The notes below the pieces were generated by a model, which saw nothing but the letters and a program-made list of their open reading frames with translations, had not been told where the DNA came from and did not search any database. From Antitrichia curtipendula (Eukaryota; Streptophyta; Bryopsida; Hypnales; Leucodontaceae): a DNA stretch of 64,000 bases. Each line of letters begins with the position of its first letter. Position 1 is the stretch's first letter. The translations under genes were made by a program, and so were the position numbers. Where the stretch lies: NCBI GenBank assembly GCA_951230915.1, contig OX579635.1, positions 28,086,001 through 28,150,000 of the forward strand, in the 5' to 3' direction. Below are positions 10,614 to 22,401 of the stretch, one piece after another.

Positions 10614-13600
10614 CCCCTAAAGTTCTATGACTATGTTTTCATCAAAAACACTCCAAAACTGCCATTTTTAGTACAAGTACCAAATTTTTGAGTTTCTTTT
10701 TGACACATGTAATTGTAAGATCTTATAGTAAACTAGTTTTAGAAGATGTAGAAAAAAATTCAGAATTTTTCACCATACGGATTGGAAGATATTAGCATTT
10801 GAATTGGCAAAAATCTTTTTTTTGTCCCTGCGAAAAACAAGGCAGCTGCACTTCACAAGGTCACATTTGTATGAAAAAATGTCCAAAATGGTGGTGCATC
10901 TTTGAATTCGTTTTCCTAAACAAGTTCTCTACATGCTTAAAATTTTTTAAATCATTTGATATTGTACAACATATACAAAAAAAATAGTAAGTAGAAAGAA
11001 GTAGAGAATGATCCAAAATACTAAATTATTAAGAATTTAATTATGGAATTGAAAAATGTAAATCCCCAGTGGTTGTAATGTTGTAATCAACAACCTACAT
11101 CCTATGAATTTTTTTTTCAAAAAATATTAAAAATTGAGTTAAATAAACAACTTCAAAGTTTATTTCAGAGTAGAGGATCTATAACTGCCCGCAAACTAAA
11201 AATCCTCATAACTTTTGATTCATTGGTCGAAATGGAATGATTCAAAGCTTTCCACGTATATATAAGGGCGGGTTTATACACGCTTTGGGGCCGGATGGAA
11301 GGCCGGCCGGATTTGCCTTCAATCTGGCCTTCAATCCGGCCCCAATTCACCACTCCGGCCCTAAATAATGTAAAGTGGTGAGGCTGGATTTTGGGGCCGG
11401 ATTGAGAATTAATCACTCCGGCCCCAAGTAATGTAAAGTAGTGAGGTTGAATTCTAGGGCCGGATTGAGGATTAATGTGCTCTTGTATTTTCTTAATGTT
11501 CAAATAAAAAAACATAAAACGTGAATATTTTCTTTCTCTTCTTATTTTTTCTATTTCAAAAGAATAAAAGAGAGATTTTTTTAGTTTTTTGTTCTTTTTT
11601 CTTCTTATTTGTGCAATTTAAAACATAGAAAAAATAGTTTTAAGATTTTTTAAAATCCTTTTTTTTATTCCTACTTTATCTATTTCAAAAATAGAAGAGA
11701 GATTTTTTAATATTTTAAAACGTTTTTGTTTTCTTTCCTATCTTCTATTGGGAAAAAAAAAATTATTTTATTTGAATCTTCTCCTTTCTCTTCTTGTTTT
11801 TGTATTCCGAAAGAAAGAATTAAAAACAAAAACAAAAGCTTGGAACTTTTCCTTTCCTTTCCTATTTTTTCTATTTAATTTTTAATTTTTTTAAATCATA
11901 TTTAAATGAAAGCAGACTTCATTTATTATAATATATTTTTTAGATTATTTATGTAGTCAATGTACATTAAGTCACATTCCCTATTTTCCTACTTTTGCAA
12001 CATGGTGACTATACAAATGCAGAATGTTTTAAAGTAAACATGCCTATGTAAGACATAATGAGTGTTTTGCCTTATGACAATTGGCAAAAAAATTCAGATT
12101 TTTTTCCATACAAACATAATAGTGAGAAATAAAGAGAGTAGTCGAATTTTTTATTTATTAAGTACGAATTTTTTATAAATTTTTAAAGTATATTGTCCAA
12201 TTGGCTTAAAAGAGTCTCCAAAACCAACAAAAAGTTAGTGTATGCTTGATGGCTATCCTACTACCTAAAGCAATTACAATATTTTATAACAGGGTCGCAA
12301 CATAAAGGAAGAAAAAAATCAATTACTTTGATGAATTGGTACTAAAAAGGTAGAAGTTTCTAAAATAATCACTAATAGCTCCATCACCATCACCCAAGAC
12401 ATTGATTTGGCCACTAACTAACTTAATTAAGTCTTAATTTCATCTATTGAATTTTTTTTGTCATGGATTGATGTAAGACTCTAATGGGTCATTTCCTAGG
12501 TGTATGTCATAGGTGGTTTGCCTATTATATGCAAATTTATCTTAGTATCATTAGTATTATTCCTTACTTTCAAGTTCAATCTCAATTCTATATTGACACT
12601 TATGCAAATAGCCCTAATTATTTTTTAATTATTTTTTGGGGAAAGAAATGGTTCTAGACTCAAGGTGTAAAGCATGTGGATTTTAATTATAGAATATTTT
12701 AGTGGAAAATAGAAATAGAAATAAACATTCTAATGTTTTTTTTTGAAGTTTTTTTCTTATGTTGAAATTCTTTTTTAAATCATTATTTTTTAATTTAAAA
12801 ATTAAAACTAAAATTTTAGAAATTTTCATTACAATTATCTCCAGGGGCTCTATTAACATATGGCTAGTCACTGCCTTTGTTGCAAATCTGTAATCGCATA
12901 AATGAAAAATAATTATTGATTACTGATTAGCAGTAAAATCAGTGACAGAACGTAAATCTTCAGTCTGACAGAACAAGCAGACCAAAACTCTCTTGTTTCA
13001 CTTCTTATCTAGTTTATTTGTAAAATCAAAAGAGTTCGTAAATAAAATAAAAAATAAAATTCTTTTCATCAATGGTGGAGATTTGTAGGATCCAACGGAG
13101 GGGCTCCATCCGGCCCAAGATGAGAGTTTGGGCCACCCAAAACCTCGTCCCGATTGCTCCCTTGGGGCCGGATGGTTTGGCGCCAAAACCATGCCACCTA
13201 AGCCGACACATAGGATGAGTGATGGTTCCATCTGGTCCCAAGTATAAAGCCCTTCGACCGGATTTGGCAAAATTGAGAGATTCTATTGGTCCAAACTTGG
13301 AGAGTTCCGGCCGGCCTTCAATCCGGCCCCAAGTATAAACCGGCCCTAACTCTAGAAAACCAATTTCAAATTTTTATTTTTGAAAAAAGTGATTTTTTTT
13401 TTATCTGCCCGGATTGCCCAGTTACGAAAAAAAGTAACATATTTGGCCATAATTTTTTACTCCTATTTCCAAATGTCATGAAATTTAGTGCATATGAAAG
13501 GTACTCCTTGCGCCCACCTTCTATTAAAATTTCAGCCAAAAATATGAGAATCTCCAGTCACAAGTACCTGCCCAAATTTTTTATACTGCCAAAAACCGCA

Positions 13601-13620
13601 TGCTGGTCCTTTAGGGCCGG
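10614..13620. mobile_element. TTAA-flanked DNA element, copy B, split by a nested insertion
   Basis: The left end CCCCTAAAG follows TTAA at 10610-10613, and the right end CTTTAGGGCCGG precedes TTAA at 13621-13624. Internal sequence matches copy A on both sides of a 2.08 kb insertion. The block with ATACGGATTGGAAGATATTAGCA (key span 10777-10800) lies on the left, with the CATAACTTTT and AAAGCTT(T)CCACGTATA blocks just before the insertion. The CTAGAAAA and CTGCCC...GGCCATAATTTTT blocks lie just after it. Without the insertion the element would be about 0.9 kb. No transposase is encoded. Confidence 0.75.
11266..13346. mobile_element. Nested PIF/Harbinger-like non-autonomous DNA transposon
   Basis: The 2,081 bp element has termini GGGCGGGTTTATAC (left) and GTATAAACCGGCCC (right). 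Each is followed inward by a GGGGCCGGAT block, and the whole is flanked by the 3-bp duplication TAA (11263-11265 and 13347-13349). A 3-bp TAA/TTA duplication with termini starting GGG or GGC is the signature of PIF/Harbinger and Tourist-type elements. GC-rich CCGGCCCC-containing subterminal repeats, including a tandem unit of about 75 bp at 11340-11470, flank a very AT-rich core. No frame resembles a DDE transposase or Myb-like partner, so it is non-autonomous. Confidence 0.8.
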
Positions 13621-13624
13621 TTAA

Positions 13625-15089
13625 GACACAAATCAAATGAAAGCTTGACTTCACTGCATTTCTAAAAGGAGCAACAGTCTTATCCATGTGTTTCAAGAAG
13701 AAGAAAAGAAGAAAAGGAACAACAGTCAAGCGACAGTGTCGCTCAGCCAAAAAGGCTTCTCAACAATTTCCAATTTCCAGTTTCCTCCTTTTTCAATTGT
13801 CAATGTCAAACAAAGGACACCATACCTCTTCTTTTTTTCTGTCATCGGAGGAGAAAAAGGCGGATCCATTTCAAGAAAAAACTTACATCGCAAAAGCAGA
13901 ACACCGTCCCCCAAATTCTTTTTTGCTTTTTCTCAATTCCTGGTTCATCTTCTTCTTCCTCTTCTTCTTTTTATTCTTTGAAGTGAAAGCAATTCATTCA
14001 ATTCCAGATCAAGGACCCAACGGAGAGCCAGCGATTCGCCCTCTCCTACTTTGCTTTCTCTCAATTTCTCTCAAATTTCTTTGTTTTTTTTCTCAATTCT
14101 CTCAAATTTCTTTGTTTTTTCTCAATTCCATTTGCTGTTAGCTATGTTTTCAATTTCCAATAGTCGATCAATCTCAGTTTCCCCAACCCAGTTCACAAAT
14201 TGCTACCACTGGGACTCAGAAACCGCTGCCGGAAACCTCGCAAGTTTTTTTTATTTTAATCGCAGGAAAAGAGCTCTCTCTCTCTCTCTCTCTGCCCCTC
14301 TCCGATTTCCGACTGTTTCATTCGACTCCCAGTTGCGCCAATAATCCATCGCCCTCGTCCGTTGAAAGTGGGTTTTGTTTATGACGTCCCTTACTGGCAG
14401 GATGGGATTCGGCCCAAGTCCGCCAAACAAGTTGCCTGCCGTGAATTGGCCGCAGTTTGCTCGCCCAATTCAAACAGGGGCAAGTGACAGAAGACTCCAA
14501 GTGAAGTGAAGCGGTTCCGTCACCTTTTTTGTGCTAACATACACGGTGCCCATCACAGCCCTTCAGAAAGTTGTGGTGGAAATGTGTCCCGGGCTATGGA
14601 AAAAAAAAAAAAAATCCAAAGGCTACGTTACTGGATAAGCGCCAGGGATGGGAGTCTTGGGCGTGTGTGTATGGGCAGCCAATTCAAGTCGGAAATGTGT
14701 CATTCCTTTTTCCCCCAAATAAGATCCAACAATTTCTTCTTTCTATTTATTCCTGTCAATTCTTTTCTCTCAGATTTTTCCCAAATTTTCCCAAATTTTT
14801 TAAGTCAAAAGAATTGGGGTTTCTTTCGATCATTCTTTTTTGAAGCTCTGTTTGGTCAGGTATCAAACGGGAATTTCTTTCTTTCTTTCTATTCATGCCG
14901 AGTGGATCTGCTTTTGAAGATGATTGGCGAGTGGATGGGAACCCTGTGGGTGCCCAATGGCTTGTCTTCTCTAATCATTCATTTTGAAAAAATTGGACCG
15001 GGCGAGGCGGGGCCGTGCACGGGTGGGTGACTGCCTGGGGTAGGTAGCACTCACTCCCTTGCGGTGATTTATTATTGGACACCAAACTG
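13625..15089. other. Intergenic, CT-rich and low-complexity; no supported gene
   Basis: The stretch contains long polypyrimidine tracts (13900-14130), a CT microsatellite at about 14275-14295 and a poly-A run near 14600. Several open frames of 90-174 codons exist here, but their products are low-complexity Phe/Leu/Ser-rich with no domain. I treat them as chance frames. A transcribed non-coding leader cannot be excluded. Confidence 0.5.
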
Positions 15090-15290
15090 ATTGGAATTAC
15101 TGTGGGTTTTAAGTTACTGTGGGTTCAGGGTTCATACATAATCAAACTCAAAATTGGGCAATGTCCAAATGTTTGAGAGGATCCAGCAAACATTGGAATT
15201 ACTGTGGGTTACTTACTGGGGGGTCACTTTTCATACATAATCAAAATTCAAAAAATGGGAAATGTCCAAAAGTCTGAGAATATCCAACTA
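15090..15290. repeat. Tandem duplication, about 100 bp
   Basis: Two adjacent units share TTGGAATTACTGTGGGTT, then TTCATACATAATCAAA, a variable A-rich stretch and AATGTCCAAA(T/A)GT(T/C)TGAGA(G/A). They differ by point changes and small indels, so this is an old local duplication. Confidence 0.75.
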
Positions 15291-15776
15291 TCCAAGAGTG
15301 TTGAAATCCAAGTGAAGATTCAAGTCTGCACTGACTTGTAAAAAATAAAATAGTGTGACTTCGGTAAAAGTCACATGTACCAATTGGCTCAATTTCTTAT
15401 GGATGCTAGGTAAATTGATTATTTTGAATTAGTAGTTGTATAGTTGATTACCTTGTGAGTGAACATTTCAAACATATGAGCTTATTCTTCCTTTCAATAT
15501 AGAAATACAATGAAATGTTACTGACGATTATTGGGATGATAGGGTAGAAAGAAAAAAGAAAGAAAAACTATTGTTCAAGAAGTCACATAAGGAACCTCAC
15601 TATGAATAGCAAATACTATTTGCATCCTTGCATTTAAATGGAACAGGTGTACATGACATGGCATACATTTCAGGGGACTAATGTAAGTATACCTAATTGC
15701 CTCCCCCGCATTCAATTGTGTCACAATGTGCAGCCTTTCTTGATTACATCACCAAAATTTAAGTAAGCCATTTTAA

Positions 15777-16559
15777 CCCTTAAAGTCCCAAAGTCCCTGC
15801 GAGGGACTCTTGGGATTTCAGCTAGGCTTGTGTAATCTCAATTTTTGACATGATTTTTTGAAAGTTGTTTTGAAGATAGGAAACCCAAACAACTTTGTGG
15901 GAATATAATTTTTATTTCAATCAATGCCCAAGAACAAAAGTTATGCTACCATGAGTTCAAAAAACAACCCCCAAAAATCACAAAAGTTAAATTTTTTGAA
16001 TTTTGAATTTTATCTTCAAAGATTATATTTTTATCTACATTTAAAGCTTAGTTTCATTCTATTTGGACCATTGATAAGAAAGTTATGGACAATCTTGTTT
16101 TTCGGGCAATCTAAGCATCATCTTGAAAAAAAAACACTTATAGAATTCATTTTGGAACACAATTTTTATAATTTTTCAGAAAAAATTCTTAGATGGGGGT
16201 TAAGTTTGCTTGCTAGAACAATTTCACCATTGGAATTATTGTGTTTCAATTCCATCTTAGAACTATTAACGATTTAGTCATCCCTTCAATCTTGAACCTA
16301 CTTCTATTTAAAAAAAATTTAATGAGTGAAAATTTAGTGTTTCTTTATTGAATTTTTTTCCTAGATTCTCAACTCAATATTTCAATATCAAAAATTAGAA
16401 AATCAAAAGCAATAGTGTAAAAATTTTAAGTTACAAAGATTCAGAGTCAACTAATCTAGTCAAATAAGGCGTAAAAAGAACTTTTAAAAAAGAACTTGGA
16501 ATGCAAATATCTTGTAATCTACACAATCAAAGTTCTTGAATTTTTTCTTATTTTAGGGG
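15777..16559. mobile_element. TTAA-flanked DNA element, copy C (reverse orientation)
   Basis: The left end CCCTTAAAGTCCC follows TTAA (15773-15776), and the right end TTTTAGGGG precedes TTAA (16560-16563). The internal block at 16047-16125 is the reverse complement of copy A at about 2390-2455, including the GAGAAAGTTATGGACAATCT-like core. The unit is about 783 bp with no coding capacity. Confidence 0.7.
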
Positions 16560-16775
16560 TTAATTTGTCTACTATACTCTATGCCACATGAATTAATTAG
16601 TAAAGAAAGACAACTCAGCTTCTGGTTCTAAAATGCTTTGGGGTCAATGCATATGATTATAAGATTTGTGTTTGAAGATGGAGAGACCAATGACAACCCT
16701 CGATTTTGTTTCTAAAATGAATTGGAGGCAGTTTCAGGAAAGAAAGAAAAAGAAAATGAACCGGAGGCAGACTAA

Positions 16776-16996
16776 CCCTTAAACGACAAGCTCATAACCG
16801 TGGAAATCATCTATTTTGACACCGTGTGAATTGTTGGATTAAAATAATGCAAAAACACTCATTGGAAGTCAAACTAATGTAGATGATTTTCCCTTTTCCC
16901 ACAAAATTTGGAGGATGAATAGTTGCACTTGTGTCCTACACATGAGATTCTCTTGTCATTCATTGGCCACAAAATGCCCGCCTCGATGTTTAAGGG
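16776..16996. mobile_element. Short CTAA-flanked element, 221 bp
   Basis: The termini CCCTTAAACGACAAG (left) and CTCGATGTTTAAGGG (right) share the inverted core CCCTTAAAC. They are flanked on both sides by CTAA (16772-16775 and 16997-17000). The terminus resembles copy C of the TTAA family but with a variant 4-bp duplication. The interior is not obviously related to the longer copies. Confidence 0.55.
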
Positions 16997-17000
16997 CTAA

Positions 17001-18495
17001 GTTATATATTATGACGTTAGTAGGTGGGGGTGAGTGGCATCAGGGCAATTAGGTGAACACTCACCTTCTACCCCACCAGACTTTATTTATTTTTTCTCAC
17101 TCACGTAGGACATCTTCTTCGAGCTTCTTCTTCGTCCAGCTGTCAGTCAGTCAGTCTCGCAGTGACTCTTCGCTTTCATTACTGCCACAAGACGAGATTT
17201 TTATTCGCCTTCACGGAAGACGAGATTTTTATTCGCTTCACGGACGCCTGGGTGATTCAATGCCACAACATACTGTAGCCCTTTTGATTTCCATAGCTTT
17301 GTTGACCCCTCCCCAAAGAGGCTCGTAATGGGAAACCGCAGATGGACTAGCTCGGCAATTGGGCGTAGCATGTGCATGAGAGCACTAAAGATGCCTCGTG
17401 TCCAAGGCTGAAAAGCGTGCACTCCCATTGCTCGGGGGAGGATGATAACTAATTATTCTAGGAGTGGGAACCAAGTGGAAGACTGGGTTTGTCTGCGTCA
17501 TATGACATGTGCATTATCCGCTCAAGCCCCTGCCTGTTTTCTTCTTGTTTCCTACAAAGAAAATGGATATGATGTGTGTTTATTTACTCTGGACGGGGAG
17601 ATGCTACCAACTCAGAAGCAATGATTTCGAGCTGGACTGCTACTACTAGACTCGTAGACTTGCTAATGAAACTCACGAGTACATCATCCATCGGAAAAAA
17701 AAGGTGGGAGCAGAAGCTTCTAGATGAGAAAAGAGAAAGAATGTTTGTGAGTGTGTGAGTGAGTGAGTGAATGAATGCCTGTGAGTAACTTAACACAGCA
17801 TGATCTCTTACAGTAATCTTGAGTTATTCACTGGTAAACATGCAACACAAAAGTGGAAGTACGAAGGAAATGAATCCTCGTACCTTGGTAAGTGCACCAT
17901 CCATACTAGTGGATAAGACACCTATAGTTCCAAAACAAGAGAAGCAATTGTTGAGGATTAGTAGAATTGAGTAGCTGAAAAGCATACCAAGGTGGATCAA
18001 GACAGTGATACCCGTGTTTTGGAGAAATGAAGTGAATCAAAACAGATAGGAATGTTACTCCAGGGGTCAGAATTTCAAGTCACATGTGTAAAACATGTTG
18101 GGGAGAGGAGAATAAAATTTGGTTTCACGGCATTGAGTAGAGCTCCACTACAAATGTGGCTACATGCTGCAGCATCCAAGGTGACATCCTGACACCACGA
18201 TCGCTCCAAGAAAATCTCCAAGATGTAAAAATCCTCTGGCTGCGCATGCACGCACAGCCTTATTGGAAAACAGCGAACCTCCTTATAACACCTCCTAATC
18301 TCCGACGACGACGAAGATGACGACGACGACCTCTAACGTTGTTACAAAAGCAGCGACCGAATTTTCACCAAATTAAAATTCCTCAGGATGAACACCAGCG
18401 ACAATACCAGCACGACGACACCAGCGGTCACCGGTCATTGGAATCCTTCAAGTCTCTACATGGCATCTTTCTAGAGCTGGATGACGAACAGTAGA
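17001..18495. other. Intergenic plus presumed GLK 3' flank
   Basis: A 27-28 bp direct duplication lies at about 17190-17245 (AGACGAGATTTTTATTCGC twice). The remainder probably includes the 3' untranslated region of the leftward GLK gene, which would occupy the part closest to 18495. No coding region was supported. Confidence 0.5.
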
Positions 18496-20052
18496 CTAGC
18501 AGGTGGAAGGAGGCACGGTATTAATGCCTTGCCGCTGCAGCTCCGCAATCACGCCTTCCATGGAGGGTGGCTTCAGTCCTAGGGGCGGAGGCGTCCAGGG
18601 GTTAGCGAGCGCTTCTCCAATGGCGGCGTCCAAAACCTCTTTCGACAAATGCGTCTCCGGCGGTTTGCTGCAAGCAGCAACGCCCGCGGCTCGTCCTATG
18701 TCACTGTCATACAATTGGTTACAAAGATACATGGAAGCGGAGAATTGATCTTCACTGTAATAGCAGCTCTCATCCGGAAAGCCTGGCGCTACCATTGGTG
18801 ATCCCGCGGCTAACGGGACGCGCATGGGATGTGGATAACACGCAGCAGGACGAGGTGAAAAGCCGTCATAAGTTCCCGCAGCGGGATGCTGCCAGTAAGA
18901 TCCATCAGGAGCTTGCCAAAAGGGCGGAGGTGCCACGGTAGGTTGCTGCCACATATGTACATTGGAGTGATCTACTGTAGGATATCCCCACACCTTGAGA
19001 GGAGTAGACGTGACCGGATGATGTTGCCCCGGTTGCAATGCGGGAATGGCTATGGAAGGCCGCGGTTGAATGTGCGGAGTATGCAATGGAACAAGATAAG
19101 GTAAGGTTCCATCCCGCCGTGACGAGCTTCGCGGCCACGGCGCTTGCGTATACGTCCGCCGATGCGTCCACGACGCAGCTTCCGCCTCCCGAGCAGCCAG
19201 GTGCCGACGATGAGACCGATACTTCTGCAAATGGCTGGCGATGTTATGCCGCGTCAGACATTGTACTCCCATGAGCTCCAAGATACGCGACGGGAACGCT
19301 TTCTCCACGCCGAGCTGCTCCACCGCGTGCACAAACCGGCGGTGAAGCTCGGGCGTCCAATCCACCTTGGCCTTCTTCTTCGTCCCGGTCCCGGTCGTGG
19401 TCGCCGTCGCCGTCGCGGTCGTCGTCGCACTAGCAATTTTACATGACGATTTCGGACTCACCACTGTTTGATTATTGTTATCCTTCCGATCACCGCTGCT
19501 ACATTCTCCCCCGCTATCCGACACCGAAACGCCATCCCCCGCGACGTTCCCCGCCTTGGCCAACAACAGCGCCTCCTCCTCTCCAACCTGCACGGAATTC
19601 GCCCCGTCGTGCTGCAACAATTCCCTGAGCTCCCGCAGCTCCAAATTCTCCTCTGAGCTCTTGGAACTCTGCTCCTCAAAGTTCACAGACTCCAAGAGCT
19701 CCCCGTCTTCACCCACCGCGCTGCTCCCGCCTACACCACTCACCTCGCCACTTAGCTCATCCGGCAGCTTGTCAAAATCCAACACATCTACATCGCCGCA
19801 CCCGGACTCCGTCACAAAATTCAAACACTCGGCGAATTGGTGACCGTGCACCGACTTCGCGTCCTCGGTCGACTCGGCCTCGCCAGCCGGAACTACTCGT
19901 GGCTGTCCCGACGGTTTGCCACAATCGGCCACAAACACGCTGCTGCTGCCTTCCACGATTGAAGTCACGTTGTCTCGCAAACAAGGCGAATCCGACAGCG
20001 CCTCCAGAACACAATGCGTGTTGTTGTCTAGCCTCGCCATATCCATCGCCAT
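18496..20052 (-). CDS. GLK: GOLDEN2-LIKE (GLK) GARP transcription factor, intronless
   Basis: GLK proteins are nuclear activators of photosynthesis and chlorophyll-biosynthesis genes that drive chloroplast development. A single exon encodes about 518 residues. The start chosen is the ATG at 20052 ([10 protein letters not shown]); the open frame extends 21 bp further upstream but only with GTG. Order of parts: acidic N-terminal region; Ser/Thr/Ala-rich linker with an alternating Thr-Ala run; a GARP Myb-like DNA-binding domain at about residues 224-285 ([20 protein letters not shown], then [20 protein letters not shown]) followed by the GLK-specific [13 protein letters not shown] motif; a Pro/Trp/His-rich middle; and a conserved C-terminal GCT box ending [14 protein letters not shown]. 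Angiosperm GLK genes have several introns, some in the DNA-binding region, so the intronless form is notable. Family assignment is firm. Confidence 0.95.
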   Translation of the reverse strand: MAMDMARLDNNTHCVLEALSDSPCLRDNVTSIVEGSSSVFVADCGKPSGQPRVVPAGEAESTEDAKSVHGHQFAECLNFVTESGCGDVDVLDFDKLPDELSGEVSGVGGSSAVGEDGELLESVNFEEQSSKSSEENLELRELRELLQHDGANSVQVGEEEALLLAKAGNVAGDGVSVSDSGGECSSGDRKDNNNQTVVSPKSSCKIASATTTATATATTTGTGTKKKAKVDWTPELHRRFVHAVEQLGVEKAFPSRILELMGVQCLTRHNIASHLQKYRSHRRHLAAREAEAASWTHRRTYTQAPWPRSSSRRDGTLPYLVPLHTPHIQPRPSIAIPALQPGQHHPVTSTPLKVWGYPTVDHSNVHMWQQPTVAPPPFWQAPDGSYWQHPAAGTYDGFSPRPAACYPHPMRVPLAAGSPMVAPGFPDESCYYSEDQFSASMYLCNQLYDSDIGRAAGVAACSKPPETHLSKEVLDAAIGEALANPWTPPPLGLKPPSMEGVIAELQRQGINTVPPSTC

Positions 20053-20410
20053 ATCTCCATCGCCCACCACCACAGCTACCTGCGCCTGCCTCCGCCTCTA
20101 TACTATCCTCTTCCTCTCTCGGAGCATGGTGGCCTCTAAAAAGATGGCCCCGGATGAAGCCAAGGCCTGAGGATGAGACAGGGATGAGGGGGACGGAGGA
20201 TGAGGACACACATTCATCCAACATTCTGGATTTCAGCAGACATCACTGTACCTCTGGATGCCAAGACCGTCCTCCTGCTCTCCACACGCGCCCGGCTCGG
20301 TCGCTTCTCACTTCTGGCAGTCGGTTCAGAGTGGATGAAGAAGGACGACGAGTTTGTGTGGAATGGTGTCAGTTTGAATTCCTCTCACTAATTTTGAATC
20401 ATTTGGGATG
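20053..20410 (-). promoter_or_regulatory. GLK 5' leader and proximal promoter
   Basis: The stretch is GC-richer than the AT-rich DNA beyond 20400, as expected for a transcribed leader. No further coding exon of GLK is apparent. I did not find a position I would defend as a TATA box. Confidence 0.4.
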
Positions 20411-21167
20411 GATTTGATCTATTGAATGTGAACTATTGGATGAAAATTTGATAAAATTGGGGGTGGCGGGGTGGGGTGGGGGGGATGGGATGAAAGTAGA
20501 AGGAATATTGTGATCAAGAACCATATTTTTGTGCCTTGCAAATTCGCATAATTTTGGAAATATTATAAATTAAAGTTATTAATATTGGATTCAATAATTG
20601 AATTAACTTGTGTAATAATAATTGAGCATTAATCATTTCTATTTTAAGTTTAAATCATTTTCACTAGATCTTATTGGCATTCAAAAGAGGATTCTAATGC
20701 ACTTTTATTAGTAAGCATACATTATTAACCTTGGAAAGCCCCTTGTCTAAGTATGACCAAGGTAGTCATTAAAAAATGATTTGATTCTTGAACCATAGGT
20801 GCATTCTTCATTTTAACAATGATCTAGAGAAAGTCATTTATTGGTCACTTTTGGGTAAGTCAAGACACTGAAGAAATTATGAATATCTGGCAAAGTATTT
20901 CCTTTAGTTGTATCAAATATTAAATCTTAACTCTCAAAAGTACCAATTGTGTACATCTTGTGTAATCAATATCCAAGGATTTGAGTATCATGTTTTGGTC
21001 CAATGTACTATATAAATTAATTGGACAAATCATTAATACTCAATAAATTAATATTTTACTATTACCGCTTTCAATGATGGAACACATATTTATTTAAGAT
21101 TTATTGTAAATGAATTTTTGTTAATGACAAGTGTCTTTCTTTGGATAGTGATGGTTATAGGTGCTTG
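20411..21167. other. AT-rich intergenic DNA
   Basis: No gene is visible. A G-rich stretch (GGTGGCGGGGTGGGGTGGGG-like) is at about 20460-20490. Confidence 0.5.
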
Positions 21168-21400
21168 TACCTTTTTTTTGGGGGGGGGGGGGAGAACATA
21201 TGGCCTTCAAGGGCCACAATTGGATTGATACAAGTCAAATAAGGCAACTTTGGATATTCCAATTAGAATCAAATGAAGGAAAAAACCATTTTTCATATGT
21301 CACCACGAAGAACCCCCGCATGAGCAATGTCACCATGGAGAGTTGAATCGAGAACCTCATAGATTCCATCAGAAGTTCCTACCACTTGGCCATCACCCAA
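21168..21400 (-). mobile_element. Possible tRNA-derived SINE
   Basis: Read on the minus strand, TGGCCAAGTGGT (complement of 21381-21392) fits an RNA polymerase III A box. GATTCAACTCT (within the complement of 21340-21357) fits a B box about 40-50 nt downstream, at tRNA-like spacing. A body of about 150 bp follows and ends in a C-run and A-run (complement of about 21172-21192). No target-site duplication could be defined. A chance match is possible. Confidence 0.4.
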
Positions 21401-22284
21401 GGTAGTTTTTAGGTCATTTTGGACCAAGGTGCTCTTACCTTAATCCCTAAGAAAGCTTACATCCACTGGGAAGATTAAGAATGTTTTCAAGAGCTACATA
21501 AAATGGGATGAAGAGCTACACATGATGGAAGCTACCAAAAACAAGATGAAATACATTTAAGCATGTCATAAAGTGGATTTTTTTGTCTACTTTTTAGCTA
21601 TGTGACTAATTTGAAATCCTTCTTCTTTACATTGATATATTATATTATTTTTCTTGAAGATATCTCATAGAATATTAATGAAATGAAAGTATGCTTTCAA
21701 TATACGAGTTGATTAAACATTATGAAAAATGTGGTTATTTGTGGTAGGGCATCCTAATATCACACCTACAACTTTGAGCTAGTACCACAATTGGAATTTT
21801 AATTAATTTTTTTTCCATGACCTATGCAATTTCAAAGCTACTTCCATGGATAATTTTGGTCGAAAAAAATAGATGGTTGCAGTGAATGTTATTAGAAAAT
21901 TTTGGATGAAAGGTACAATGTTCTTTGAAGTTTTGGAGGTGTCCTCATATTACGCATTTGTCTCAAGTGTCAATCAATCAAGAAATCATACCATGAGCTT
22001 TATAATAACTATTCTTTAAATTTTGGAAAGTGCCCTAATATTGCTCACTTCTTTCTATGCAAATCAAGTGTGCACATTTAGGATACATGAAATATTAGGA
22101 CACCCCCTATTGTAGTCAAATTTAATAGAAAATCCATTGGAAATTGTCAAAATATTGTATTGTGGATATCAAAATAAGATGATTGTCAAAATTTGTAGCC
22201 TCAACCAAATTTTGAGAGGCATCCAAATAGAAAACAAAATATATGTTACTAATTTAATATAAAGTTGCTTTGACATAAGATAAA

Positions 22285-22401
22285 TGAGCCCACTGGACAC
22301 ACAAATGGGAACAAGCCCATTATGGGCGAAATTGCAATGGTGGTGTACATTCAAGTTTTAAAGCGTACACCACTAATATAATTTTGCCAACAATGGGCTC
22401 A
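22285..22401. repeat. Palindromic foldback sequence
   Basis: The outer arms TGAGCCCA (22285-22292) and TGGGCTCA (22394-22401) enclose inner arms at 22325-22348 and 22365-22388, which pair through GGTGGTGTAC / GTACACCAC and GGC(G/A)AAATT. The loop is about 16 bp. The arm core ATGGTGGTGTACATTC recurs near 63118 inside an intron of the rightmost gene, so this is a dispersed motif. Confidence 0.6.

Noticed and set aside
11165..11515. 116-codon minus-strand frame with a repeated segment
   Set aside because: It crosses the border of the Harbinger-like element and its repetition reflects the GC-rich subterminal tandem repeat, not protein repeats.
13686..14141. 151-codon plus-strand frame
   Set aside because: Arises from polypyrimidine DNA and encodes Phe/Ser/Leu runs; no support as a gene.
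14506..15030. 174-codon plus-strand frame
   Set aside because: Product is low-complexity and Phe/Ser-rich with poly-Lys from a poly-A run, no domain, and no sensible splice partners.
18503..20417. Multiple long plus-strand and other-frame open frames over GLK
   Set aside because: They are antisense or off-frame shadows of the GC-rich GLK coding sequence; the real frame has complete family homology.
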